This document shows positions 45,183 to 56,773 of a stretch of DNA of 64,000 nt, in pieces. Both the position numbers and the translations under genes were made by a program. Below the pieces are notes generated by a model. It was not told where the DNA came from. It made no database searches and saw nothing but the letters and a program-made list of their open reading frames with translations. This stretch comes from Pseudopyrenochaeta lycopersici. Taxonomy: Eukaryota > Ascomycota > Dothideomycetes > Pleosporales > Pseudopyrenochaetaceae. The number at the start of each line of letters is the position of its first letter. Within the stretch, counting starts at the first letter, position 1. The stretch covers positions 62,001 through 126,000 of the forward strand of contig NHZP01000079.1 in assembly GCA_003313425.1 (NCBI GenBank). Direction: 5' to 3'.

Positions 45183-48100
45183 ATGGAACAACAGCAACAA
45201 GGTCCGGAGCAATACGAGGCCGTGGCCATTGTCGGCATGGGTAAGATGAATTCCTCTGCTCTGACATGGGATCGAGGCAAGTGCTGAAATGAGATGTCGT
45301 TTAGGATGTCGATGGCCTGGTGGTGTCAGGAACCCGCCGGAACTTTGGGAGTTTCTCAAGAACCGCGTCGATGGCTGGCAGGAATTTAATGAACCACGTT
45401 TCCCAGCCCGGGGTTTTCACCATGCGAATCGCGATCGCCCAGGGACCATGTCTATGCAAGGTGCGTTCTTGGTGAAAGAAGACGCCCGGCTCTTTGATCA
45501 CTCTTTCTTCGGCATGACAGGGCTCGAGGTCGAGACAATGGACCCCTCGCAGCGCAAGTTGCTCGAGGTAACATACGAAGCCTTTGAGAACGCTGGCGAG
45601 ACGTGGGAAAGCGTGTCAGGCACACGTACAGGCGTGTTTGTTGGCAACTTTTGTCTGGACCATTGGATGATTCAGTCGCGAGACTGGGAATATCCGAGGC
45701 CGTATGCTTTTACAGGTGCCGGCACCTGCATTCTGGCCAACCGTATCAGTTATGTCTTCAATCTCAACGGACCAAGGTATGTATGATTCTCCTTGTGAGC
45801 GGCCTCAGCAAAGAAACCTTGGGAATGATCTTGCTGATGTAATGGGTTGGTCCAGTTTGACTGTCGACACCGCATGTTCCTCGTCCATGCATGCTCTGCA
45901 CTTGGCCATGAACGCGATCCGTGCTGGAGACTGCGATGCTGCCGTGGTAGCGTCGGCCAATTGGATTACTGATCCTGGGGTCCAGATCGCTCTTGATAAG
46001 CTCGGGGCCCTGTCGGCATTGGGCCGCTCGCACACATTTGATGCGAGGGCGGAGGGCTATGCCCGTGGTGAGGGTTTTGGTGCTCTCTATCTAAAGCGAG
46101 CGTCGTTGGCCATGGCCGACGGGTCGCCGATGCGGGCGCTAGTACGAGGCTCCGCGATGAATGCGAATGGGCGCACGGGCGGCATCACTCGACCGAGCCC
46201 GGCAGGACAAGAGGCCGTCATTCGACAGGCATATCGCAACGCTGGTAACCTTCCTTTTGCAGATACGAGGTGCGTAGTATCATTATAGTTATTATTTTTG
46301 TTTTTTGCATTTTCACTAATTTATCGTCATAGCTACTTTGAATGCCATGGGACTGGCACTGCCGTTGGCGACCCCCTGGAGGTGGCCGCGGTGGGCAACA
46401 TCTTTGCTGGCGAGCGACCCGAAGGTGAAGCGCTTCTTGTGGGCTCTACCAAGGCGAACTTAGGCCATGGTGAAGGCGCCAGTGCATTGGCGTCTATTAT
46501 GAAAGTCGTGCTATCCCTCGAGCATGATGCAATACCCCCAATCTTCGACCTCCAGACGCTCAACCCTAACATTAATTTTGAGGGGGCCGCCGTCAAGGTC
46601 GTGCGTGACCTAACCCCATGGCCACATGATCAGGTACGACGCGCCAGCATCAATTCATTTGGGTATGGTGGTGCAAATGCACATTGTATCATCGACCACG
46701 TGCACACTCTATTCCCGGACTACGTCAAGCCAGGCGTCTATCAAAGGCAGAAAAGTGATGGCATTGGCAACGGAACCCGAGAGTCCACAGCCTCGGTAAA
46801 GCCTTCTACAAATGACTCTAATGTGTTTACGAAGGGCTACACTAACGGCATCACTAACGGCCACAGTAAAGATTCCACAAATGGCCATCCCAACGGCCAT
46901 AGTAAAGGTCACATTAATGTCCATACCAATGGCCATACTAGCAACCAAGCTAATGGTCAGTCGATGCAGCACCACCCTGTCATTAAGGCCGCTAAGATGA
47001 CGAGAATGACCGAAGCGAGTACTCGACAAATGGTGCTACTTCCTTTCGCAGCCCACAATAAGGAGTCCCTCGAACTGAACATAGATGCCTTGTGCGCCAC
47101 CATTGACCGATTTCACCTTGCAGACGTCGCTTACACAGCGACCAGACGGTCCAGGTTGGCACATCGCACCTTCCGTCTTGTAAACCCGAAACAGCCTGCA
47201 GAGGGACTGGCCGCAGTCGGCAAGATCTTCAAAAGCCCCCTTCAGCCCAGCAGCGTGGCTTTTGTCTTTACTGGCCAAGGTGCGCAGTGGCCTGCTATGG
47301 GCGCCGAGTTGTTTGAGTACCGCGTCTTTCGAACGGCCATCGAACATCTAGACAACGTTCTTAGCACCCTTCCAATGCCGCCGAAATGGACTCTACGTGC
47401 AGTTTTTTCCAACAAGACCGACCCGGAGATTGTTCAATTGGCCGAGATCTCGCAGACAGCATGTACCGCCCTCCAAATTGGCCTTGTCGACCTTCTCGCT
47501 TCTTGGTCTGTAAGGCCAGTAGCAGTTGCCGGACACTCATCGGGAGAGATAGCTGCAGCCTACGCGTCTGGACGCGTGACAGCCGCCGAAGCCATAGTTA
47601 TCGCATATTTGCGCGGTCAAGCAGTTTCGAGGAACACTCAGAAAGGCTCTATGTTGGCTGTAGGGCTAGGTCCTGAACAGGTACTCTCTTATATTGCTGG
47701 GCGCGAAGAGAACGTTAGAATCGCGGCCTACAACTCCCCTGGCAGTGTCACCTTGTCAGGCGATACAGGGGTTGTTGAAGAGCTGGCTAACGTCCTCAAC
47801 CAGGATGGCGTCTTCAATCGCGTACTAAAGACTGACGGAAACGCTTACCACTCCCACCACATGCTTCCACTTGGCCTCGACTACTGTGCTATGCTTTCCA
47901 AGGGTCTTACACACGTCGATAAACTCAGACTGGCCGAAACTTCTCAACGCTACGCTCAGGTTCCTTGGATGTCGTCTGTGACCCCCGGGAAGAACCCTTC
48001 CGAGTCTGGGTTCGTAGCATCCGAGTACTGGAGAAGTAACCTTGAGTCTCCCGTACGCTTTTCTGACGCGCTTGCGAATCTTGTCAATACGGGTAATGTG

Positions 48101-51100
48101 CATGTGATGATCGAGATCGGACCTCATCCCGCCCTAAAGTCGCCAATAAATCAGATCCAGAAGCAGCAAGGCAAAACCTCCATTGGCTATGCTTCGACCA
48201 TGAAACGGCACCAGGACGGTCTCGAGAGCATGCTGCAGCTCGCCGGCACACTATTTTGTCTAAATGCAGATGTAGATCTAGTCGCAGTCAACGCTCTCGA
48301 CAGCGTTGGTGGGCTGACACACGGTACCATCGCTGTAGATCTTCCCCCATACCAATATGCATATGGGCCAGTGGCGTACCACGAGAGTCGCCATAGCAAG
48401 GAGTATCGTCTTCGCAAAGTGATCCGACACGATTTACTGGGCTCCAAAGTCGCTGGAAACGCCAAGCTACGGCCGCAATGGCGCAACATGTTGCGTATAA
48501 AGGACGTTCTGTGGTTGAATGACCACCGTCTGCGGCAATATGCCGTCCTACCTGCTGCTGCATATGTCGCAATGGCCGTTGAGGCTGCCTCGCGTATCCA
48601 CCACGAGTTCCCAACACATGTGGCCATCGCCGGTTACTCACTACGTGATGTTTCCGTAAAGTCAGGCCTGCAAATTCCAGAGGACGATTATGGATTTGAG
48701 CTTATTACGAGCATGGAGCTTGCAGATGTTGCGACAGCGCAGTCGCCTATGTGGGCTGCATTCTCAATCAGCACCGTCAACCGTGATACCGAGGAATGGA
48801 CTGAGCTCTGCACTGGGCGCATCAAGATAGAGATAGCTCACCTTGACTCCATCTCAGAGTTGAAACCCAGCCCAGATGGTTTTAGTCGACCCACTGATGC
48901 AATCTCCTGGTACAAGAGGTTCGCAGCACTCGGACAAGAGTATGGAGCAACATTTCGCCCTTTGTCAGGTATTCGTACAGATCTTCAGATCAGAAATCAG
49001 GCGTCAGCCATAGTGAACCTGAAGACGACAGCCGAAACGATGGTAGGCGAGTCGCCTTATCCATTGCACCCAGCCTCCATTGAAGGCGCCATTCAGCTAG
49101 GAGTCATAGCCTGCCACGAAGGTCAGACTGACGGCGCGACCTCGGCGTTTATGCCTGTACACTTCTCACAATTGCATCTCAGCGCGGAAACCCCGCAACA
49201 TCTGGAGTCAGCAATCGTTGTTGCGCGCGGTAAGCGTTGCAGCCTTCAAGGTGCCTTGTTCGATGTTACCATGATGACGCCTGAGGGTCGTGAAATGCTG
49301 CATGTGGAAGGTTTCCGTTGTACAAGCTCCTCTGGTCCGTCTCAATCCCTCAGTAAAGCCTACAGCAGTCCTTTTACGCGCCTGGTCTGGAAGCCCGACA
49401 TTCGCACATTAAGCAACAGCCAGTGCCGCAAGCTGTTTCCACCTCCACTTAGCAATGTAGAACGGGCCCCGCTCTGGGGCGTTATGAACAAGCTCGCATA
49501 CGCTGTAGTGTACAGCATATACGAGACTTACGCTGGTGACAATGCACCTAGACCGGGACCCAAGCCTTCGGGAGCAGTCGGCCACTTCTTCGATTGGATT
49601 AAGAGACGGGGCACGCTTGATGACAACGAGCTTCGACACGACTTTACACGCCTCTCGAAGCAGGAACGTCTTGCCAAAATCGATGAGTTAGTTTCGCAGG
49701 CGCCTCACATCATCGAAGTGCAGGCGTCTAAACTTTTGCATGATAGCATGGCCGATATCCTCGCCGAGCGACAAACTGGTATCGACGTGATGATTTCCAA
49801 GAACCTCCTTAAACCGCTATACCAGGAAGGCTTGCTGATGACAGCCATTTACCCGCAGCTCTTCAATGTCCTTGACAGCCTTGGGCATGCCAACCCGAAC
49901 CTGCGCTACATTGAAATTGGTGGTGGCACTGGTGGAGCCACCCGTATCGCCATGCAAGCACTCCGAGGCCCAAACGGCATTAAGAGCTACCGTGACTATA
50001 CATTCACGGACGTCTCGCCCGGATTTCTGGCCAATGCGAGCCAAGCTCTGTCAGCGTCTGGTTTTGAAGACATGATCTACAACGTACTAGATGCCGAGCA
50101 AGATCCTGAGATAAATGGCTATGCGCCTGTCTACGACATTGTCATTGCATGCCAGGTCCTCCACGCCACCTCTAATGTGAACAAGACACTGAAGAACGTA
50201 AGCAAACTACTGAAACCTGGAGGAAAACTCATCCTGGTGGAAACGACTCAGAATTTCATGGTGGCCGGTGTTGTAGTGGGCACCTTTACAGGTTACTGGG
50301 CTGGTATTCCAGACGGCCGTTGCGACTCCCCATTCATGAGCCTTGAACTATGGGACACGACTCTGAAGGCCGCAGGTTTCTCTGGCACGGAGTTAGTGCT
50401 TGATGACTTCCCGCGCCCGCAAAATACCACATCTATAATTGTTTCTACGCTGATCGACCCACGCGCACATCAGACTGTGCTGACTAATGAAAATGATCTA
50501 CACATTGTTTATAGCGCCGGAGTCTCCCTATCCGTTGTAGACCGGTTCGCCGGTGAACTCGAAGGACGTGGACGCATGGTGATGATAACACCATTTAACG
50601 ATGCACCAAGTAGAGTGCTTTCGGGCTCTCACGTCATCATGTTTCTCGACGATGAGCACCTCCAACTCGACCGCAGCGACCAAGACTTAGTCGCCATTCA
50701 GCACTTGACGCGCGGCACAACAAGCCTCACCATCCTCACAAGCTGTGGGATTGCCAAAGGTCGAAATCCTGATGGCGCTCTGATCTCTGGACTGCTTCGT
50801 GTACTCAAGACCGAAAATCCCGCGTGTCAGTTCCTTTCCATCGATGTTGATGGCAAAAATTTTGAGATCGAGGGTGGCGATGTTGAGATAAGGCATCTTG
50901 CGCGCTGCATTGTCGACCAGGCGCTGGCCCTCTGTGAAGCTCCAGCTCGCGTTGAGGATGAGGTACCAACAGATTGCGAGTTCATCTGGCAGAACGGGGC
51001 ACTATGGGTGAGTCGAATAACGGCCGTTCACGAGGGAGAGGTCTTGGTCCAAGCAGAATATTACACCTCGGACGGCTCAAGTATGGAAATCACGACGGAA

Positions 51101-53505
51101 GTCCTGCCAATCGATAGACACAGCTCTGTGCGCGCCGTTCTTGAGACATCTAACTCATTTGATTCACTATATTTTGCGCCTGACACGGAGATGTGGAAGC
51201 CACTACCACAAGATTGTGTCGAGATCAGAATTGCAGCCATAGGTCTAGACCACGAAAATCTGGATGCCTGGTCCGGCAATACCGAAGATCGTAACTTCTT
51301 ATCAGAGTATACCGGCACTTTGACGGCGGTTGGCACAGGGGTCACCGGTCTTTCCGTAGGCGATCGCATCTACGGGCTGAGCAGCGGCCAACTCTGTGTT
51401 GGTAATTTCACACGTGTCTTCGGCGCACTTGTGCTCAAGCTACAGCCAGATGACGACCTCGTGCAAATGGCGACGTTGCCGCGATCATACGCAATGGCTA
51501 TTTATGCTTTGGAGCGTGCAGTCCATATGCCACCAGAGGCATGGACGGATAGGACGGTGCTGGTGCAATCAGCCACCAGCCATATCGGCCTCGCGGCCAT
51601 CATCTTGGCAAAGACCAAAGGCGCCGAAGTGTATGCCAAAGTTGGTACAGCCGAGGAAGCTGCTTTTCTTACCAGCGTCACGGGCATATCACCATCGCAT
51701 ATCTCTACGTCTCATCTACGACGGGAAGCGGGTTTCGACGTTATCATCAGTACTACCCCGACGGATCTAGAGTTCCTGTACCTGGCGCCTCGATATATAC
51801 GACCGATGGGTCATCTGATCCATATGGGCTCAATTGAACGCGAGGGTCGGAGTGCACAGGCTGTTGATCTCCTTGACATGAGCTTGCTTTCCAAGAAAAA
51901 TGCCACCTTTTCTCCCGTCGACCTTGCCCGACTAGTCGAGGCAGCTCCGGGTCTTGGCCGGCAGCTTTTACTGACCGTCGACTCCTATTATCGTCAGGGG
52001 TTGATCACACCAATTCCGCTATTCAGTGGCGCCGCCACAGATGTCGCAAATTTGTCGCAAGTGTTAGGAGACTTCTCCAAGTCAGTAGGCGATGCGGGTA
52101 AGCTAGTCTTGACATTTTTGAATCCCAAGTCGGAGGTTAATATGCTGCCGCCGGTGCCAACGGCCCACTTTGATGCTGATGCTTGTTACGTTATCACTGG
52201 AGCGTTGGGAGGCCTGGGACAATCTATTATACGCTGGATGGTTGATCGCGGCGCAAGACACCTGGCTCTACTTTCCCGTCGTCCGATTGACCTTGTCCCT
52301 GATGCGCAGCGTCTTGTTGAGGACTTGATCGACCGCGGCATTGATGTGAAGCCGATTGTCTGCGACATCACCGATATGACACAACTCAGCACCGCCATTG
52401 GGGAGGCCTCTTCGGACTGCTTAATCAAAGGCATTGTACATGCAGCCGTATCGTGGCATGATCTCTCATTCGACAAGCTGTCACTCACCCGATGGCGCGA
52501 TAGCCTTGCGGCCAAGGTACAAGGCACCAAGAACCTGCACGAGGCGACGCGTTCGATGCCGCTTGACTTCTTTGTCATGACTACATCTTTGCTCTCTGTC
52601 TTTGCTCTGGCCACGCAAGCCGCATATACCGCTGCCAATAACTTTCAGGACGCGTTTGCACGCCACCGCCGGGCGTTAGGCCTGCCAGCATCGACTATCG
52701 CGTTCGGTCTGATCCGTGGCGTTGGCACAACAGGATCAGATTCGAGCACTATTGACACGTTTGAGCGCAACAAGACGCAGACCTTGAATGAGAAACAATT
52801 TCTAGCACTCTTCGAATCGGCCTTCCCACCTCAAACATCCGCGCCAGGTACAAATTCTGATCCATTATCCGCGGCCAACTTGATCACCTGTCTAGACCCA
52901 GCAGGCATGCTAGCCAAGGCGCGCGAAGGAAGTAATACGGGATTGACCCCCAGTTGGCATAGCGACGGTCGGGTGGCCATCATCATGCGCTCTCTCGCCG
53001 ATGCGCAGCACCACGCTTCGAACGCCATTGCACCAGATGCAGCAAGTTGGGGCAAGTCGAACATTGCTCGCCTGCAACAACACCTAGAAACAAAAATCCG
53101 CGCCGGTCCTGCTGAGCGTTCTGCCACCGTAGCAATAGTAGAGGGCGCCATAACCAGCATGGTAGCGGAAATGCTGTACATTGACGCGGAGGGTGTAGAT
53201 CCGGCCAAGTCGGTGGCCGACTATGGCGTCGACAGTTTGGTACGTATATCGCCTTCTTCTAATTCGCAAATCTAACAACTCCGACTATATTTGACACTTT
53301 GTGTCGTTATGCTCACCCCATTCTCTCTGCGTCCTTTTGATATGATATTGCGCTAACTTGTTTCTTGATGTTTAAGATTGCTGCTGAGCTACGGAATTGG
53401 TTTCTCAAAGCGCTGAAGACGAATATAAGCACACTGGACCTATTAGACCAGACTATTAGTATAAGTACCGTTGCGAGCCGAATTGTAAATGCAGCGTTCG
53501 CGTAG
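45183..53505 (+). CDS. highly reducing type I polyketide synthase
   Basis: There are five exons: 45183-45240, 45305-45776, 45856-46269, 46333-53239 and 53377-53505, giving 2,659 residues with all junctions in frame. Domain order: KS (Cys184 in DTACSSS, His320 in ECHGTGT, His360 in KANLGHGEG); an Asn-Gly-His-rich linker (~480-525); AT (Ser717 in GHSSG); DH (His1046); C-methyltransferase (~1508, EIGGGTGG); ER-like; KR (TGALGGLG at ~2270, Ser2400, Tyr2413, Asn2417); and ACP (Ser2616 in GVDSL, split from its second helix by the last intron). The family iteratively builds reduced, alpha-methylated polyketides. There is no thioesterase or reductase release domain, as is usual for this class. Oddities: DH has Gln1050 where Gly is usual and Glu1232 where the catalytic Asp is expected, and the ER cofactor loop reads SATSHIG instead of a GGVG motif. 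The frame is open and the splice sites are good, so it looks intact. No pathway partner genes are nearby. Confidence 0.93.
46826..46963 (+). repeat. Asn-Gly-His repeat linker in the PKS
   Basis: Between KS and AT, about 45 residues consist of irregular NGH-type units (TNGH, PNGH, NVHTNGH). At DNA level the units share AATGGCCA(T/C) and AACGGCCA(T/C), typical of repeat expansion within a linker. Confidence 0.85.
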
Positions 53506-53971
53506 GTCGGAGTTGGATGTGAAGTGGAGTTAGGTTTGAGTACACCATTTGCATTTGTGTTAAAATATAAGATTTATTTATGATAATCTAGATGGAGATA
53601 TGTGCTTTCTACGCTGACTTCCTCAGGGGCCTCGAGCGCTGATCCAATATTCATCCAGTCCTCATGACATTAGTCAGTGCATCTTGTACCCAACAGAACA
53701 TGAGAGCTGTAGCGAATGTTCTTCCATATTTTATGACAGGACATGCTAGAATGGTATGTGGAGGCTATTCTTGTGGATAAGTCGACGAGCATATCGACCT
53801 CGCAGCATGCAAGTGAGACATTATCGTCAACGTGTCGTTCCACAGTGTGTCCATCAACCAAGTAAACCAAAAATCGACCCCCTTGCTTGACTTGACTGAC
53901 GATAAGCTGTTACTTTGCTTGGTTGGTTGACATTACTCGATAATGTTTCCTGATTTGGTATCTTTGGTAAT
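53506..53971. other. PKS 3' flank
   Basis: An AT-rich stretch at about 53555-53595 (AAAATATAAG, TTATTTATG) may hold the PKS polyadenylation region. No other feature is seen before the hAT relic. Confidence 0.4.
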
Positions 53972-55237
53972 CTACAGCAACATGCCAGTTCGAAGCAGAT
54001 GCTTTTGACATTCGATCGCCGCTACAGTCCCCGAATCGAGCCGATTTCGTTCATCTGTGATAACCTTCTTCGTCTGTGAGAATACTCGCTCACACTCTGC
54101 GCTCATTGCAGGACAACTGAACAGATCGAACGCCATCTTAGAGAGCACAGGATAGTCAGACGCATGGCGGATCCACCACTCCAAAAGGTCCTCAACATCC
54201 AGATCGGCCTTATCAGTCCTAGCCATAAACTCATCAAGCTCAGAGGTGAGTTTTGTACGCTTCCTTCCCCGCGGAGTAGACGCTGTAGTAGCGGTGAGCC
54301 GCTTGCGATGCCTACGAGCTTGCTGGAGAAGATCAAGCGTCGTATCGCTATCAGCACTAACCTCATGATCCTCCTCTTGCGTTGCTTCTGCTATATCTAG
54401 TTCCGCAGCTGCTTCCTCATATTGTGCGTACACATCATGCACCACCCGCTTTGCCTCATCGATACATCGCTTATTATGACTCCCAGGGTTCGCAATAATC
54501 AATCAATCCGATTGATCGCCATTTGGATTGATGGATTGATGAATTCAATCAATCGGATTGATTAATATAGCAGGATTGAATGGATTATAATCCGATTGAT
54601 TGGATTGATAAGAGTATTCCGCTCCTACGAGGGGTACAAAATTTTTCTCAGCGCATTCCATAGATCGTCGATTCTTGGCGGCTGTTTCCACGGTAACAAA
54701 GATTTCGACCAAGCCATGTTGACGTAATCTCTGTGATGGTGGAGCCTCTATCACATCGGCAAATTAGAGGCTTTTTTGCGACGTTCTTAGAGGCTTCCAA
54801 CCTTGTATTCGGATAAATACGATGGTAACAAAAACTTTCATTCAATCGAATCAATCCGATTGATGAGATTATCAATCCTCGATTATTCGATCAATCCAGT
54901 CTTGACAATCCGATTGATTGAGTTACTCAATCAATTAATCAATCCGACTGATATGGATTGATTATTGCGAACCCTGATGACTCCATTCAAGCTCAAAATA
55001 GGCATATTTGTTTGCAGGGTGGATGGCAACAGCGCATCGATATGCCGGCGTAGCATCTGTAAGGCCGAAGTATTCTTCAAGCTTGACGCAAGCAGTATCA
55101 ATAGCGTAGGAATAGGATGTCGAAACCTCCTCGGGGTGATCATCTGCGAACTTTCCGGCCTCCTGGAGCTTCTTAAAGAGCAGTGCTGTAAACGATCTCA
55201 GATCGTTAAGAAAACGATCTTCGGCTCGCTTACGCTA
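53972..55237 (-). pseudogene. hAT transposase relic, C-terminal part
   Basis: From 55237 downwards the minus strand encodes FTALLFKKLQEAGKF, then YAIDTACVKLEEYFGLTDATP and AVAIHPANKYAYFELEW. A 493-bp MITE then interrupts it. From 54475 the frame resumes with NKRCIDEAKRVVHDVYAQYE and ends with the hAT dimerisation domain (LSKMAFDLFSCPAMSAECERVFSQTKK) at 53972. The upstream part of the transposase is absent; a pogo insertion and another hAT lie on that side. The C-terminal half itself has few stops. Confidence 0.85.
54484..54976. mobile_element. 493-bp hAT-type MITE
   Basis: This is a non-coding element with perfect terminal inverted repeats CAGGGTTCGCAATAATCAAT and an exact 8-bp target duplication ATGACTCC (54476-54483 and 54977-54984). 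It lies inside the hAT relic. Subterminal regions are packed with CAATCCGATTGAT motifs in both orientations. The 8-bp duplication and CAGGG start point to mobilisation by a hAT transposase. Confidence 0.96.
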
Positions 55238-56773
55238 TAACGTGTTCCACCACCTGATGCACGTCCCCACCTGATGCACGCGCAACACCATGCAACCAAC
55301 AAAATAATTGAAGCTGTACAGCCACCAACAATAGCTATTATTTCGAGATTTTTTAGAGTCACAATCTAACGACTATATAGAAGATTTGCGCAGTCTTATA
55401 TTACGTAATATGTCGTTGTGGCGGTTGAATAGGTCGCCCGGAGCGAGAGCTTGCATGAGCAGCTGCGTCAACCTCAGCAGGATCCTCATCAACCACAACA
55501 GCCTCTGAAGCTTCAATAAGCTTGAGGCTTCGTCTCTTGCCTAATTTGGACAATTTGAGGTCGCTATTAAGCTGTTTTTGAAGCTTACGAGCGACCTTTT
55601 GCTCCTCGCGATAGGCAGCTTTCTGAAGCTTTAAATGCTCACGCTCTTCCTTGGCTGTAACCCTTATTAATCGCCTCTGTTTAAGCTGCTCGGCCTTGAG
55701 AAGTTTCTGTTGCTTTCGTAGCTGGATAGCCTCACTTTTTTGGTGCTGGAGCTCCTTATTTTTATGGTCCTTCTGCTCCTGCCGTATACGAGCTTCTTGA
55801 ATCTTCTTAGGTGACTAGAAAACAGTTCTACTATAGTTTTCCTCTGGAGCTTGAAGTAGTAGAGCTTTGCCACGCTTGCGACGCTTCTTCTTATTGATGA
55901 GGGCCTCTCGAAGCTGCTTATTTTCGTGTTGAAGTAAGGTATTTTGGACTGATATTGTGTGGAGCGCTCGGCTAAGCTTCTGTGCCTTTGAATTGTATAT
56001 ATCCTTAACAGCACGCTGTAGTAATAGCTTAATCTTTCTCTAATCGCTAGCGCTGAGTACAGAGGAGCTGCTGCTGCTCGAGGATGGCCGCTCATTGCGT
56101 GGTGTTGCAGAATTGAACCTTTTAAGTATAACGTTTAGTTTAAAAGGTGAGAGCCCTGTAACCTTAAACGCTTTCAAAATCCTTGTTTTAGTGAACGCTG
56201 AGTGCTAGGCACTATAGAATAACTTGAAGAAATCGCGTTTTGTAATTGAGGTAAATCCTTGAGCTTTGTGCATAAAGATATCGAGTTTATCGCGGTAGGC
56301 AGCTGCGAGAGGAGCGAAGAGGCACACATTGAGCGGCTGAAGCGTATGCGTTGAATGAGGAGGTAGTACAGCGAGGAGTATCTTGTTGTTGTCGCAAAAA
56401 TCTATAAAATCCATAGTTACGTGAGATCCGTGGCCATCGAGGATGGGCAGCCGCCACGAGCTGCGCGCCTTAGCTTTAGTCTCGCGATTGAAGACTTGTT
56501 TGAGCCAGCTTAGGCCAATATCGTTGCTTGTCCATCCACTTGATGATGAGGTAAAGAAGGCTTCGTGTTGTGCAGCCTTAAAACCTTGTAACTAGGTATC
56601 TTGTATGGCACCAGAGGCAGCCTGGTAGATGAGCGCTGGCGAAAGAGCTGTACCATTAGCACAGATGCAAGCTATAGTAGTAATCCACTCGCGATTACCA
56701 TCCTGGGTGATGTGCCTCAGTTTTCCTGACTTATACATGCTCCTAGAAAACACGCGTTTACTCTTAGAGAGTA

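Noticed and set aside
54965..55240. Plus-strand 91-codon frame
   Set aside because: It lies antisense to the hAT transposase relic, whose conserved motifs read on the minus strand.
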